Positions 9,243 to 16,932 of a stretch of DNA of 55,640 nt are shown here, piece by piece. Where the stretch lies: contig CALDFW010000010.1 of NCBI GenBank assembly GCA_937942165.1, forward strand, positions 1 through 55,640. Direction: 5' to 3'. The position numbers were made by a program, and so were the translations under genes. The stretch comes from an uncultured bacterium (GTDB lineage: Bacteria > Latescibacterota > UBA2968 > UBA8231). The first letter of the stretch is position 1. Every line of letters starts with the position of its first letter. The notes under the pieces are model-generated. The model made no database searches, was not told the origin of the DNA, and saw only the letters and a list, made by a program, of their open reading frames with translations.

Positions 9243-10004
9243 TCAGGCCTTGCCGTGCGCACTCAGCACTGGCTCTAAGTCATCTTCTCCCAAGAGGCGA
9301 AACTTAGACTTGGTCGGCACGCTTCGATCGAGGACAGCCGCTTCCACGTTTAAGTCCGTCAGTGCATTCTTTAAAAAATCGACAACCTGCTCAGCACCTG
9401 GTGCTTCCTCACCCTCTTCGCGCTCACCGGCCATGCGTCCACAAGCCCACGCATGAAGCGCCGATTCGAGCGCGTCTTCCAAAGAGGCTTCCGGCGCGTG
9501 GTCGCGCAGCGTCTCGGCGATGGCCGCCACGCTCTCTTCGCTGCCGACGGCGGCGACGTGACCAGCCCGCACAAATGAGCCATCTGCGTCAATTGTATAA
9601 AACACATCATCGCCGCTGGGTGGATCGAGCTCGGCAAGAAGCACCCGCGCCAAAAAAGGCGAACGGAAAATCTCGTCGAAGGCACCTTTCACCAACGGTC
9701 CGATTCCGAAGCTGACGAGGCGCTGTAAGTTCACGTCGCTTGCCGAGAGGTTGAACCCTTCTAAATGCGCAATATCGATAACCGCTTTACGCAGCTTTTC
9801 GATGTCAGCGGGGTGACCAATTGCGGCGAAGGCTATCTCGTTATACACCTCAAAGACTTTGCGCGGACCCGGCGTTGTCGTCAGGAGTAACACGCCATCT
9901 CTATAGCGGGTAGCCACGACCGGAGATGCGCCGCGCAGCTGGTCCTCGAGATAGTCCCGACGGTTGCGAATGGCTTCTACCCAGCGATAAGGCTCTTCTA
10001 ACAT
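9243..10004 (-). CDS. prcA: proteasome alpha-type subunit
   Basis: 253 residues with the bacterial proteasome alpha-ring pattern: an N-terminal gate segment (MLEEPYRWVEAIRNRRDYL), then the Ntn-fold strands ATRYRDGVLLLTTT and KVFEVYNEIAFAAIGHPADIEKLRK, which match actinobacterial PrcA (the KIYEVYDRIAFAAVG type). No N-terminal catalytic Thr, as expected for alpha. The C-terminal ~50 residues are acidic and divergent (EREEGEEAPGAEQ). It forms the outer rings of the 20S core that dock the ATPase and control substrate entry. ATG at 10004 directly abuts the prcB stop (no gap), so the two subunits should be made in equal amounts from one message. Confidence 0.92.
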   Translation of the reverse strand: MLEEPYRWVEAIRNRRDYLEDQLRGASPVVATRYRDGVLLLTTTPGPRKVFEVYNEIAFAAIGHPADIEKLRKAVIDIAHLEGFNLSASDVNLQRLVSFGIGPLVKGAFDEIFRSPFLARVLLAELDPPSGDDVFYTIDADGSFVRAGHVAAVGSEESVAAIAETLRDHAPEASLEDALESALHAWACGRMAGEREEGEEAPGAEQVVDFLKNALTDLNVEAAVLDRSVPTKSKFRLLGEDDLEPVLSAHGKA

Positions 10005-10778
10005 CTACGCTATCCGTCCCTGGAAGATCGCTTCCAATTCGTCTTCACCGATACTGTGAATGCCGCTGGCATCCACTCTCATCACTGTGGGAAAAATGTG
10101 GGCGTTCTCACGGTAGCCCCCCGTAGCCGTATCGTATTCCGCGGCCGTCTCTAACATTTTCATGACTAGCTCTAAAGCGGCAGCCTCGTCCATTTCGGCC
10201 AGCGGAGCACCACCCCAGCGATTCAAGTAGTAAAGCGCACCGCGGATAATGGACGAACCCGACCCCGTTGTGCAAAAATCAACGCTCTCAAAAGTCGCCC
10301 CAAGCAGATCATAAAAGAATATTTTGCCCATCGCATCGCGTTCATCAAAGGCCGCATAGATCGGTATCACTGCACCAACCCCCTGCATCGCCATTGGCAA
10401 ATTCTGGCGCAGCAGCCTAGATAGCGTGCGCAGTTTACCATCAAGGCTAAGCTTTTGCAGCTGGCTGCGACGGTAGTACTGCACTGACATCTCCAACATG
10501 CGCGCAATCTCGTAGGCGATAGCCGGGGATCCGGAAATAGCCATTACCGAGTCGTCGTCGATACTCAGCACCTTATCCGCACGATCATACACGACGAGGT
10601 TGCCCATGGTGGCTCGCCGATCACCCGCGACTAAAACGCCATCTCTGTAGCGCACGGCCAGTATCGTCGTCCCTTCCGTACCTTCAAAAGAGTGCTCTGC
10701 CGGTGCAACGCCCGCGCTTTCGGGCATGTGCCCTCCTTCGCGCAGCAGGTCGAGAAAATCACAGCTTTCCATCGACAT
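10005..10778 (-). CDS. prcB: proteasome beta-type (catalytic) subunit
   Basis: 257 residues. A propeptide of about 36 residues precedes GTTILAVRYRDGV; autocleavage before Thr37 would expose the catalytic N-terminal threonine. Counting from it, Asp17 (D53, in AGDRRATMG) and Lys33 (K69, in DRADKV) are both present, and GSGSS supports the active Ser-rich loop, so the subunit looks fully active. The C-terminal part (TTGSGSSIIRGALYYLNR, ENAHIFPTVMRVDASG) is typical of PrcB. It forms the inner proteolytic rings. An alternative ATG two codons later (10772) has better spacing from AAGGTG. The start lies 5 bases after the end of the UBact gene. Confidence 0.94.
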   Translation of the reverse strand: MSMESCDFLDLLREGGHMPESAGVAPAEHSFEGTEGTTILAVRYRDGVLVAGDRRATMGNLVVYDRADKVLSIDDDSVMAISGSPAIAYEIARMLEMSVQYYRRSQLQKLSLDGKLRTLSRLLRQNLPMAMQGVGAVIPIYAAFDERDAMGKIFFYDLLGATFESVDFCTTGSGSSIIRGALYYLNRWGGAPLAEMDEAAALELVMKMLETAAEYDTATGGYRENAHIFPTVMRVDASGIHSIGEDELEAIFQGRIA

Positions 10779-10783
10779 ACACC

Positions 10784-10975
10784 TTACTGACCCGTGCGCT
10801 GGCGGTAGCGCCGCGCCTGATTTGGATCGACGCGCTTCATACGCTTCAGTATATCATCACCGCCGCCGGGCTTGTCCACTTTGGGACGACGCGGACCGTC
10901 TTCGCTCTCTCCCCCTCCGTCTTCCATCGGTTTGACGGGACGGGGAATCCGATCGCGCAGCTCAACTGTCTCCAT
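10784..10975 (-). CDS. ubact: UBact, ubiquitin/Pup-like protein modifier
   Basis: 63 residues, disordered and charged at the N-terminus, with Gly-rich linkers and the conserved tail GGGDDILKRMKRVDPNQARR then YRQRTGQ. This tail is the hallmark of UBact, the Pup-like modifier described in several Gram-negative candidate phyla (Lehmann and co-workers, 2017); it is shorter and more basic than actinobacterial Pup. The last residue is Gln (CAG before TAA), so the protein must be deamidated to Glu before conjugation, fitting the Dop homologue immediately upstream. The ATG overlaps the dop stop by one base (TAATG) and has an AAAAGGAG ribosome site, giving coupled but probably strong translation. It has no globular fold of its own; the ATPase coiled coil would be its receptor. 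Confidence 0.93.
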   Translation of the reverse strand: METVELRDRIPRPVKPMEDGGGESEDGPRRPKVDKPGGGDDILKRMKRVDPNQARRYRQRTGQ

Positions 10976-12528
10976 TACGCTTCTCCTTTTGCGGCTTCCG
11001 GATGCTCCCAGGCAGCCAATTTTTCAACCAGTTCACGGACGGTGCGGGCACTGTCCAGCGCCGCGTTATAGTATGCAGCAGACGGCATGTCGACACATTT
11101 CTTAAGGTCGACCACGTGCGCTGTGCCGTCTACTTCGAACTCGACGCTGTCCCAGTTCAACGAACGGACGTGCGAGGAGAACTTTTCCAACGCCACGCCG
11201 CGGAAATAGGCGCGCGTATCCGATGGAGGTACGACCATCGCTCTCCGCACCTCTTCGTCGCTCATCAACTGAGTTACGTGCCCCTGTTGCTCCAACATCA
11301 GATAGAGCCCTTCGTCGGGATCGACATTGTGGTATTCCAAGTCCTGACTCTGCAGCCACGCCCGATCGTCCGCCCGCTGCCAGTCCAGCCCTTCGGCCTC
11401 GGCAAAAGAGTCCAATAGCCACTTTTTAGTAACCCAATCGCACATGCCACGCAGTTCGAGCGGATCGCGACCAAGGGCATCAATTGCTCGCTGCCATTCC
11501 CGCAAGACCCAATCGGTCTCATCATCGCGCCCCAGTGCAAAACCCCTTGCCGCATCGCAATACGCCCGCTGTATCTCTAGAGCCGACACGTGCCGCCCGT
11601 CTGCCAGTTCGACGGGCCACTGGTACGTGGTATCGCGCGACACGCTCTTGAGAGCGGCCACGGAATCAGCCAATTCAAATGCAGGCACAAGATCCGCCTC
11701 TAGCAGATCCAGCACGAGCGCAAGAGATCCTACTTTAAGTGCCGTTGCCCATTCTGACATGTTGGCGTCGCCCACAATCATGTGCAGACGCCTCCAGCGA
11801 GCCGGGTCGGCGTGCGGTTCATCGCGACTGTTAACAAGGGGGCGGCGCTGCATGGTATCTACGCTCGTGATGACCTCAAAAAAATCTGACCGCTGAGCCA
11901 GTTGGAAGATAGCCTGATCCGCATGCGCATCTTCTTCTACTCCCACCTTGCCCGCACCAGCATAGACTTGTCGCGTAGATATAAAGGGCAAAAGCGCAGA
12001 AATAACGCGCTCAAAAGGCACGTCTCGACGGAGTAAAAAGTTTTCGTGCATCCCGTAACTGTGCCCATCAAAATCCGTGTTGTTCTTATACAGGCGCACT
12101 GTGCCCCCACCTCGCGTCTCTGTGCGCTGCTGGGCACACTGCAGCAAGATGCGTTCGCCCGCCCGGTCAAAGGCGACTAAGCCGAATAAATCGTAGCATT
12201 CTGGAGTAGAGAATTCGGGATGGGTATGATCGTTATAGAGACGCGCGCCGTTGTGAATAAGCAAATCACTTTTGAGATCCTTGAGCGGTATCTTGCGCTC
12301 GCGATCGCGCTGTAAATGCTCCATCTCATCTTTGTCATTGCGCAGTTCATCAACTTCAAAACCGCGCATATCAAGGCGCGGATTCTCAAGGGCGTAATTC
12401 CACCGCGCGACGAAATTTTCGTGCAGATAACACCGGATCAGTTCCATGGATTCGACGACGACGTCCATAGAATCTACGCCGTCGACCTGAATACCGTATT
12501 CCGTCTCTAAACCGCACAGCCTGCGCAT
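10975..12528 (-). CDS. dop: Dop-type deamidase/depupylase for the Pup-like modifier
   Basis: 517 residues, second PafA/Dop paralogue. MRRLCGLETEYGIQV carries the catalytic Glu (E8), and NGARLYNDHTHPEF the catalytic Asp. The segment between them is longer than in the PafA paralogue (residues ~50-95, rich in Asp/Glu/Arg/Lys), where Dop proteins carry the flexible Dop-loop; RLDMRGFEVDEL resembles Dop, and YKNNTDFDGHSYGMHENFL is the family core. It is expected to convert the modifier's C-terminal Gln to Glu and to remove the tag from conjugates. It sits 3 bases after the ATPase gene and shares a base with the UBact start, so all three are in one operon. Distinguishing Dop from PafA rests on the loop and the need for deamidation. 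Confidence 0.88.
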   Translation of the reverse strand: MRRLCGLETEYGIQVDGVDSMDVVVESMELIRCYLHENFVARWNYALENPRLDMRGFEVDELRNDKDEMEHLQRDRERKIPLKDLKSDLLIHNGARLYNDHTHPEFSTPECYDLFGLVAFDRAGERILLQCAQQRTETRGGGTVRLYKNNTDFDGHSYGMHENFLLRRDVPFERVISALLPFISTRQVYAGAGKVGVEEDAHADQAIFQLAQRSDFFEVITSVDTMQRRPLVNSRDEPHADPARWRRLHMIVGDANMSEWATALKVGSLALVLDLLEADLVPAFELADSVAALKSVSRDTTYQWPVELADGRHVSALEIQRAYCDAARGFALGRDDETDWVLREWQRAIDALGRDPLELRGMCDWVTKKWLLDSFAEAEGLDWQRADDRAWLQSQDLEYHNVDPDEGLYLMLEQQGHVTQLMSDEEVRRAMVVPPSDTRAYFRGVALEKFSSHVRSLNWDSVEFEVDGTAHVVDLKKCVDMPSAAYYNAALDSARTVRELVEKLAAWEHPEAAKGEA

Positions 12529-12531
12529 GGG

Positions 12532-14256
12532 CTATATCACCTTGCCCGAACGCGCTTCCTGCGTCTTTTCTACCTGCGGATGCACCGACGTAACTTTCAC
12601 CACGTTTTCCGGCTCGTAGTCTAGGAGTTTGAGCCAATCTTCCACGCTGTCAGAGGGGGGAAATACCTCGTTCTCCCGGTATTCTTGACGCACCGCTTCG
12701 CGCAGATCCACGGCCCGGATGCCGGCCCCTGGATCTCGATCAGAAATAGCGCGTTTGATGGCCAACTCTTTAGCTCGCTGCACGACCGACGCGATAATTG
12801 CCCCGCTGCTGAGATCCCCTCTATACAGCACTTCCTGGCGCCCGGAGCGCAGTGACACCTCTAAGAATCGCGTCTCTTCCGTCCGTGCAAATAGCTCGTC
12901 GACGCCCTGCTCTACAAGCGCGGCGCGCGCAGCCTCCTCCGTGCCATACTCAGCCACTTCAGCCGCATCAACGGGCAGAGAAGGCGTCAAATAGATGGAA
13001 AAAATGGACTTTGCCGCCTCGTAGTCCGGACGATTAACCTTGATTTTTCGATCAATTCGACCTGGGCGTAAAATCGCGGGATCAATCAGATCATGGCGAT
13101 TGGAAGCCAGAATAATCACCACATCGTGCAGAGATTCGATGCCGTCCATCTCGGTGCAGAACATGGGTACAACCGTGTTTGATATATTATGCGAACGCAT
13201 GGAGCGACGCGTCCCCAAAATCGATTCCGCCTCATCGATAAACACGAAGGGTAAATAACCCTCTTTCCGCTTCTTTCTGGCCTGCGCAAATACTTCGCGC
13301 ACCATGCGCTCGGTCTCACCAAGCCACATGTTTAGAATCTCCGGCCCTTTTATATGCATGAAGTACTCTTCTAACTCGACGCCCTCTTCTCGCCGCATGT
13401 GCTGCACGAGATTATAAGCAGTTGCTTTTCCAATAAGGGTTTTTCCGCAGCCGGGAGGACCGTAGAGCAGAAATCCCTTGGGCGTCGTGTATTGAAAGCG
13501 TTCAAACAGTTCCGGATGCAGCGCGGGCAGTTCGATCGTGTCGCGGATGGCGTGAATCGCCTCATGCTGCCCACCGATGCTCTCCCACGGAGTCGGCGGC
13601 ACGTCGTCGATAAAATACTCTTTGCTCTCGGCCGACTGAAGCCGCTCCAAAGCGACTTTAAATGCCGGATCGACGCGCACTTCATCGCCCACTTTCAGAT
13701 CGACGTCCTGCAGTTCAGCACCCCGTTCCAGTACGATCTCCTGCGTGCCGTGCGCCTGCGATAGACGCAGACGTCCCCCTTCTAACACGTCTCCGACCTT
13801 GGCAACCGGCCCAGTCGGACTGTACCCCAAATCACCTACGACGGCATAGGCCTCATTGATCAGAACGCGACAGCCAGCGCGCAGGCGATCTACATCTACG
13901 CGCGGATCGATGTTGGCATAGTATTCAGAACCGCTGACAAAGACGTTGGCAATACCCTCTTTAGGCGAACTGAGAAAAATTCCTATGCGGTTGGCAGGAG
14001 CCGTCACCTTTTCCAGCGCCGCTTCCATTTCGACGAGCGAGCGCCGCGCCTCTTGGAACGAGATTTCGCGCTCCATGAGCTGCCTGCGAAGTTGGTAAAG
14101 CAGCGGGCGCGCCGGATCCCTATCAGCTGCCATAGCCAGCAGTTGGTCGACTTTTTGGAGCGGATCGTCGGCATCTTCGACTTCTAGCCCACTCGCCTCA
14201 TCCCTCTCTTCAAACTCTTCCCGGCTGCCGTGCTCTCTGTTGTTTCGCCTATTCAT
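12532..14256 (-). CDS. mpa: proteasome-associated AAA ATPase (ARC/Mpa type)
   Basis: 574 residues. An acidic start is followed by a coiled coil (about residues 35-88), double OB-fold region (about 90-205), then one AAA module: Walker A GPPGCGKT (266-273), Walker B FVFIDEAES (337-345), and RPGR (397-400) with the arginine finger. The IGGQHEAIHAIRD and TTPKGFLLYGPPG stretches are typical of ARC/Mpa. It would recognise the modifier with its coiled coil and thread tagged proteins into the PrcAB core. The C-terminus ends SGKVI, without the Tyr of the GQYL tail by which actinobacterial Mpa docks on the core. Start ATG 14256 has AGGA 8 bases upstream; 9 bases separate it from lepB. Confidence 0.93.
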   Translation of the reverse strand: MNRRNNREHGSREEFEERDEASGLEVEDADDPLQKVDQLLAMAADRDPARPLLYQLRRQLMEREISFQEARRSLVEMEAALEKVTAPANRIGIFLSSPKEGIANVFVSGSEYYANIDPRVDVDRLRAGCRVLINEAYAVVGDLGYSPTGPVAKVGDVLEGGRLRLSQAHGTQEIVLERGAELQDVDLKVGDEVRVDPAFKVALERLQSAESKEYFIDDVPPTPWESIGGQHEAIHAIRDTIELPALHPELFERFQYTTPKGFLLYGPPGCGKTLIGKATAYNLVQHMRREEGVELEEYFMHIKGPEILNMWLGETERMVREVFAQARKKRKEGYLPFVFIDEAESILGTRRSMRSHNISNTVVPMFCTEMDGIESLHDVVIILASNRHDLIDPAILRPGRIDRKIKVNRPDYEAAKSIFSIYLTPSLPVDAAEVAEYGTEEAARAALVEQGVDELFARTEETRFLEVSLRSGRQEVLYRGDLSSGAIIASVVQRAKELAIKRAISDRDPGAGIRAVDLREAVRQEYRENEVFPPSDSVEDWLKLLDYEPENVVKVTSVHPQVEKTQEARSGKVI

Positions 14257-14265
14257 ACCGTTTTC

Positions 14266-14970
14266 CTAACGAATAATGTCACCCAGACGTTCGTAGCGAA
14301 CGCGCCCAGGTAGACGCGTCACCCAGTTCCCCAACACGCGGGGCAGTGAGCCCAAACCGCTGTAATAAGGCCCAGCGGTATCGGGAGCCCACGACCAGTA
14401 TATACTCATGGCCTTGCCCTTGATCAACTCTTTGGGCACTGAACCCCAGTAGCGACTATCAGAGCTGTTGTCGCGATTATCCCCCATCATAAAAAAATGG
14501 CCGTTCGGTACGGTATAGGGTCCGAAATTGTCGCGCGAATAGGCCGCCGCAGAGAGGGTTCTGCGATCGGTGTATTTGGACAAGGGAGGGTCTCTGAAGG
14601 GCTGTCCGTCGACGTACAGCGTCTTGTTTACGATCTCTACGGTCTGTCCGCCCGTTGCTACACAACGCTTTATCAGGTCGCGATTTGCGTCTTGCGGTGA
14701 CTTGAAAATGACGATATCCCCCGGTGCCGGATCGCGCAGAGCGGGAAAGCGAAATAGACTCACATCAGTTCCAGGGACATCTATGGGGGCTCCGTACACA
14801 AACTTGTTCGCCAGCAGATAGTCACCAACTAGTAGGGTGTCCTCCATCGAGCCAGAGGGAATGTAAAATGCCTGGACTACTGCCGTTCGAATCAGCAGGG
14901 CCAACCCAACCGCAACTAGAATAGAAGAAACGTATTCTCTGACGCTCGACTTGCGATCCTTCGCGTCCAT
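14266..14970 (-). CDS. lepB: signal peptidase I
   Basis: 234 residues. One N-terminal membrane segment (SSILVAVGLALLIRTAVVQAF) is followed by the catalytic serine in IPSGSMEDTL (S41) and the general-base lysine in DLIKRCVATGG (K101), the Ser-Lys dyad of type I signal peptidases. The box MMGDNRDNSSDSRYWG is the conserved fourth region. It cleaves signal peptides on the outer face of the cytoplasmic membrane. The ATG has AAAGGAG just upstream. It is the first gene of the run that continues into the proteasome genes with a 9-base gap, so it probably shares their promoter; a functional link to tagging is not implied. Confidence 0.93.
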   Translation of the reverse strand: MDAKDRKSSVREYVSSILVAVGLALLIRTAVVQAFYIPSGSMEDTLLVGDYLLANKFVYGAPIDVPGTDVSLFRFPALRDPAPGDIVIFKSPQDANRDLIKRCVATGGQTVEIVNKTLYVDGQPFRDPPLSKYTDRRTLSAAAYSRDNFGPYTVPNGHFFMMGDNRDNSSDSRYWGSVPKELIKGKAMSIYWSWAPDTAGPYYSGLGSLPRVLGNWVTRLPGRVRYERLGDIIR

Positions 14971-15001
14971 AAATCTCCTTTAGACTTTCAGATTTTGGCA
15001 T

Positions 15002-15030
15002 AAAGTAACAAACGCCCATTCTATTGTAAA
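15002..15030 (-). promoter_or_regulatory. candidate promoter of the lepB-proteasome operon
   Basis: Read on the minus strand, TTTACA (15025-15030) and TACTTT (15002-15007) are 17 bases apart, a possible sigma-70 pair about 30 bases before lepB. TTTACA lies inside a 10-mer, CGTTTACAAT, repeated exactly at 15068-15077, so it may also be a regulator site. The -10 match is weak (3 of 6). Confidence 0.3.
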
Positions 15031-15097
15031 CGTTCCCTAGCTCACACATCTCCACTTGACCAGACGCATTGTAAACGCCGAGCACCCGGGCACAAAT

Positions 15098-15135
15098 ACT
15101 TGTGTAATGGAGACAAGTGTCATATTATGTTACAC
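15098..15135. promoter_or_regulatory. overlapping inverted repeats between divergent operons
   Basis: ACTTGT (15098-15103) and ACAAGT (15113-15118) form a perfect inverted repeat with a 9-base spacer; GTGTAA (15102-15107) and TTACAC (15130-15135) form a second overlapping pair. They lie in the 234-base gap between lepB and the divergent metallo-beta-lactamase-fold pair, where an operator would be expected. No known regulator consensus is recognised. Confidence 0.25.
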
Positions 15136-15204
15136 TTACAGCATTTGATACGCATTTGTTCCGCAAGACTTTCCTATGTAGCTGATGACCGATTGGTGAT
15201 ACAC

Positions 15205-16077
15205 ATGGAGATCACGTTTTGGGGTGTACGGGGCTCTTTTCCCGTCTCCTCTCCACACTGCGCCCGATACGGCGGTAATACCCCCTGCATCGAAGTCAAT
15301 GCACAGGACACGTGCGTGATCGTCGACGCAGGCACGGGGATTTGTTCATTGGGGAAACGCCTCGTAGAGCAGGGCCAGAAGGAGATCCACCTCCTGATTA
15401 GCCACACGCACTGGGATCACATACACGGTTTTCCACACTTTGCGCCCCTGTGCGAGTCGGACGTGACCATCCATTTGTATGCGCTGGCTAATGCCAACGC
15501 TTCGCTCAAAGACATTCTGTGCGGGCAGCAGCAAGAGCCTTTTTTCCCTAACGCACTCGATTCGGTCAATGCCGATTTACACTTCACGGATCTGAGTGAG
15601 GGACAGCGCTGGAACATAGGACCTATTGACGTGCAGTGTAGACGGCTCAACCATGCCAGTTACACGGGTGGCTTCCGACTTGAGTCTGTGGGCAAAACCT
15701 TTTCCTATCTGAGCGATCTAGACCTCTATGGCCCACGTCTGCACGGCGAAGGTATGAATACGGGAACTGAAGACGAGATAGAGCAGAAGCGCATAGGACT
15801 ACAGCAGAATGCTTTAGAGTTAGCCCGAGATGCCGACCTAATGGTATTCGACTCTTTTTTTCTAACGGAAGAATACAAAGACGATTGGGGACACAGCAAA
15901 ATGGAGGACGCACTGCGCTTGGGCGCTGAGTCCAATGCGCGACGCATCGCCTTTTTCCATCACGCGCCAGGGCGCAGCGATGACCAGCTCGATGAACTAG
16001 TGGCGCACTACAGCACTGAAGTGCACCGCGATGCCGACCTGATCGCCGCTACGGAAGGCGATCAAGTTGTCTTGTAA
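15205..16077 (+). CDS. metallo-beta-lactamase-fold hydrolase
   Basis: 290 residues from the ATG at 15205, where the typical opening MEITFWGVRGSFPV begins; an open frame extends upstream but encodes nothing typical. The full metal motif HTHWDH (HxHxDH) is present, followed by HASYTGGFRLE (His), SYLSDLDLYG (the bridging Asp region) and FFHHAPGRSDDQLD (last His). This is the cAMP-phosphodiesterase/RNase Z-like branch that opens with WGVRGS and RYGGNTPC. It is a likely cytoplasmic phosphodiesterase or hydrolase; the substrate is unknown. The next gene, 12 bases downstream, is a paralogue. A GGTGAT ribosome-site-like stretch precedes the start. Confidence 0.85.
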   Translation: MEITFWGVRGSFPVSSPHCARYGGNTPCIEVNAQDTCVIVDAGTGICSLGKRLVEQGQKEIHLLISHTHWDHIHGFPHFAPLCESDVTIHLYALANANASLKDILCGQQQEPFFPNALDSVNADLHFTDLSEGQRWNIGPIDVQCRRLNHASYTGGFRLESVGKTFSYLSDLDLYGPRLHGEGMNTGTEDEIEQKRIGLQQNALELARDADLMVFDSFFLTEEYKDDWGHSKMEDALRLGAESNARRIAFFHHAPGRSDDQLDELVAHYSTEVHRDADLIAATEGDQVVL

Positions 16078-16089
16078 GGGAGTCGAGTA

Positions 16090-16932
16090 GTGAAGATTTC
16101 ACTATGGGGTGCACGCGGAGGCGTCTCTGTGGTACGACCAGAGACGCGACGGTATGGGGTCAACACTCCCTGTATTCAGGTCGAATGCCCCGGTGCGGAT
16201 ACGCTCGTCTTTGACGGAGGCATTGGCCTGCACTGGTTGGGCAATGCACTCTTAGCTGAATCATTTGGCAGTGGCAAAGGCAAAGCCCATCTATTCTTCA
16301 GCCATACGCACTGGTCTCACATACAGGGAGTGCCCTTTTTCGTACCCCTGCTCATACCGGGTAACTCCATTCACCTTTACGGTCGCGCCGGCCTGTACGG
16401 CATGCAAAAGGTTCTTTGCGACCAGATGAACCCGGCCTACTGTCCCGTACCCGACTTCTTTGACGATGCTATAGGAGCACAGGTCGACGTATCCGAACTA
16501 GGCAAATCTCCAATTCGCTTGGGATCACTGCTCATCGAATACGCCGAGATAGGCCAGTTACACGGCAGTCCGCGCCTGGGCTATCGCATCAGCGATGGGA
16601 TGAACGCGCTGGCCTATATTCCCGCGGTAGAGTATTTAAATGATGCGGTGCGCGAGGCAGCACGCGCGCTGGCCAACGATGCCGACCTCCTTATTCACGA
16701 CGCATACTACAGCGACGAAGAATATCCGACACAACAGGGCCGAGGACATTCTTGCCCTCGACAGGCCCTGGAATTAGCCCAAGGCGCGAGCGCAAAACGC
16801 CTGCTGCTCTTCAACCATCATCCCGAACGCTCGGACCAAGCACTCGACGAATTAGCCAACGCGCTGAACAGCGCTGAACTACCCGTTGAATGTGGGCGTG
16901 AAAGAGGCGTCTACGCGTTAGAAGAGCGGTAG
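16090..16932 (+). CDS. degenerate metallo-beta-lactamase-fold paralogue
   Basis: 280 residues from a GTG start with AAGGGAG 8 bases upstream. It aligns with the preceding gene along its whole length (WGARGGVSV, RYGVNTPCIQVE, LFFSHTHWSHIQGVPFF, LLLFNHHPERSDQALDELA), so the two arose by tandem duplication. Here the key Asp of the HxHxDH motif is Ser (HTHWSH), and the later HAS and SDLD motifs have become LHGSPRLG and AYIPAVEY. At least one metal site should therefore be lost. It may be an inactive partner or regulator of its neighbour. Its 3' end overlaps the convergent sulfite-oxidase-like gene by 22 bases. Confidence 0.82.
   Translation: MKISLWGARGGVSVVRPETRRYGVNTPCIQVECPGADTLVFDGGIGLHWLGNALLAESFGSGKGKAHLFFSHTHWSHIQGVPFFVPLLIPGNSIHLYGRAGLYGMQKVLCDQMNPAYCPVPDFFDDAIGAQVDVSELGKSPIRLGSLLIEYAEIGQLHGSPRLGYRISDGMNALAYIPAVEYLNDAVREAARALANDADLLIHDAYYSDEEYPTQQGRGHSCPRQALELAQGASAKRLLLFNHHPERSDQALDELANALNSAELPVECGRERGVYALEER

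Noticed and set aside
15100-15204. Upstream extension of the metallo-beta-lactamase-fold gene
   Set aside because: The 35 extra residues are Cys/His-rich and not typical; the family start WGVRGSFPV follows ATG 15205.
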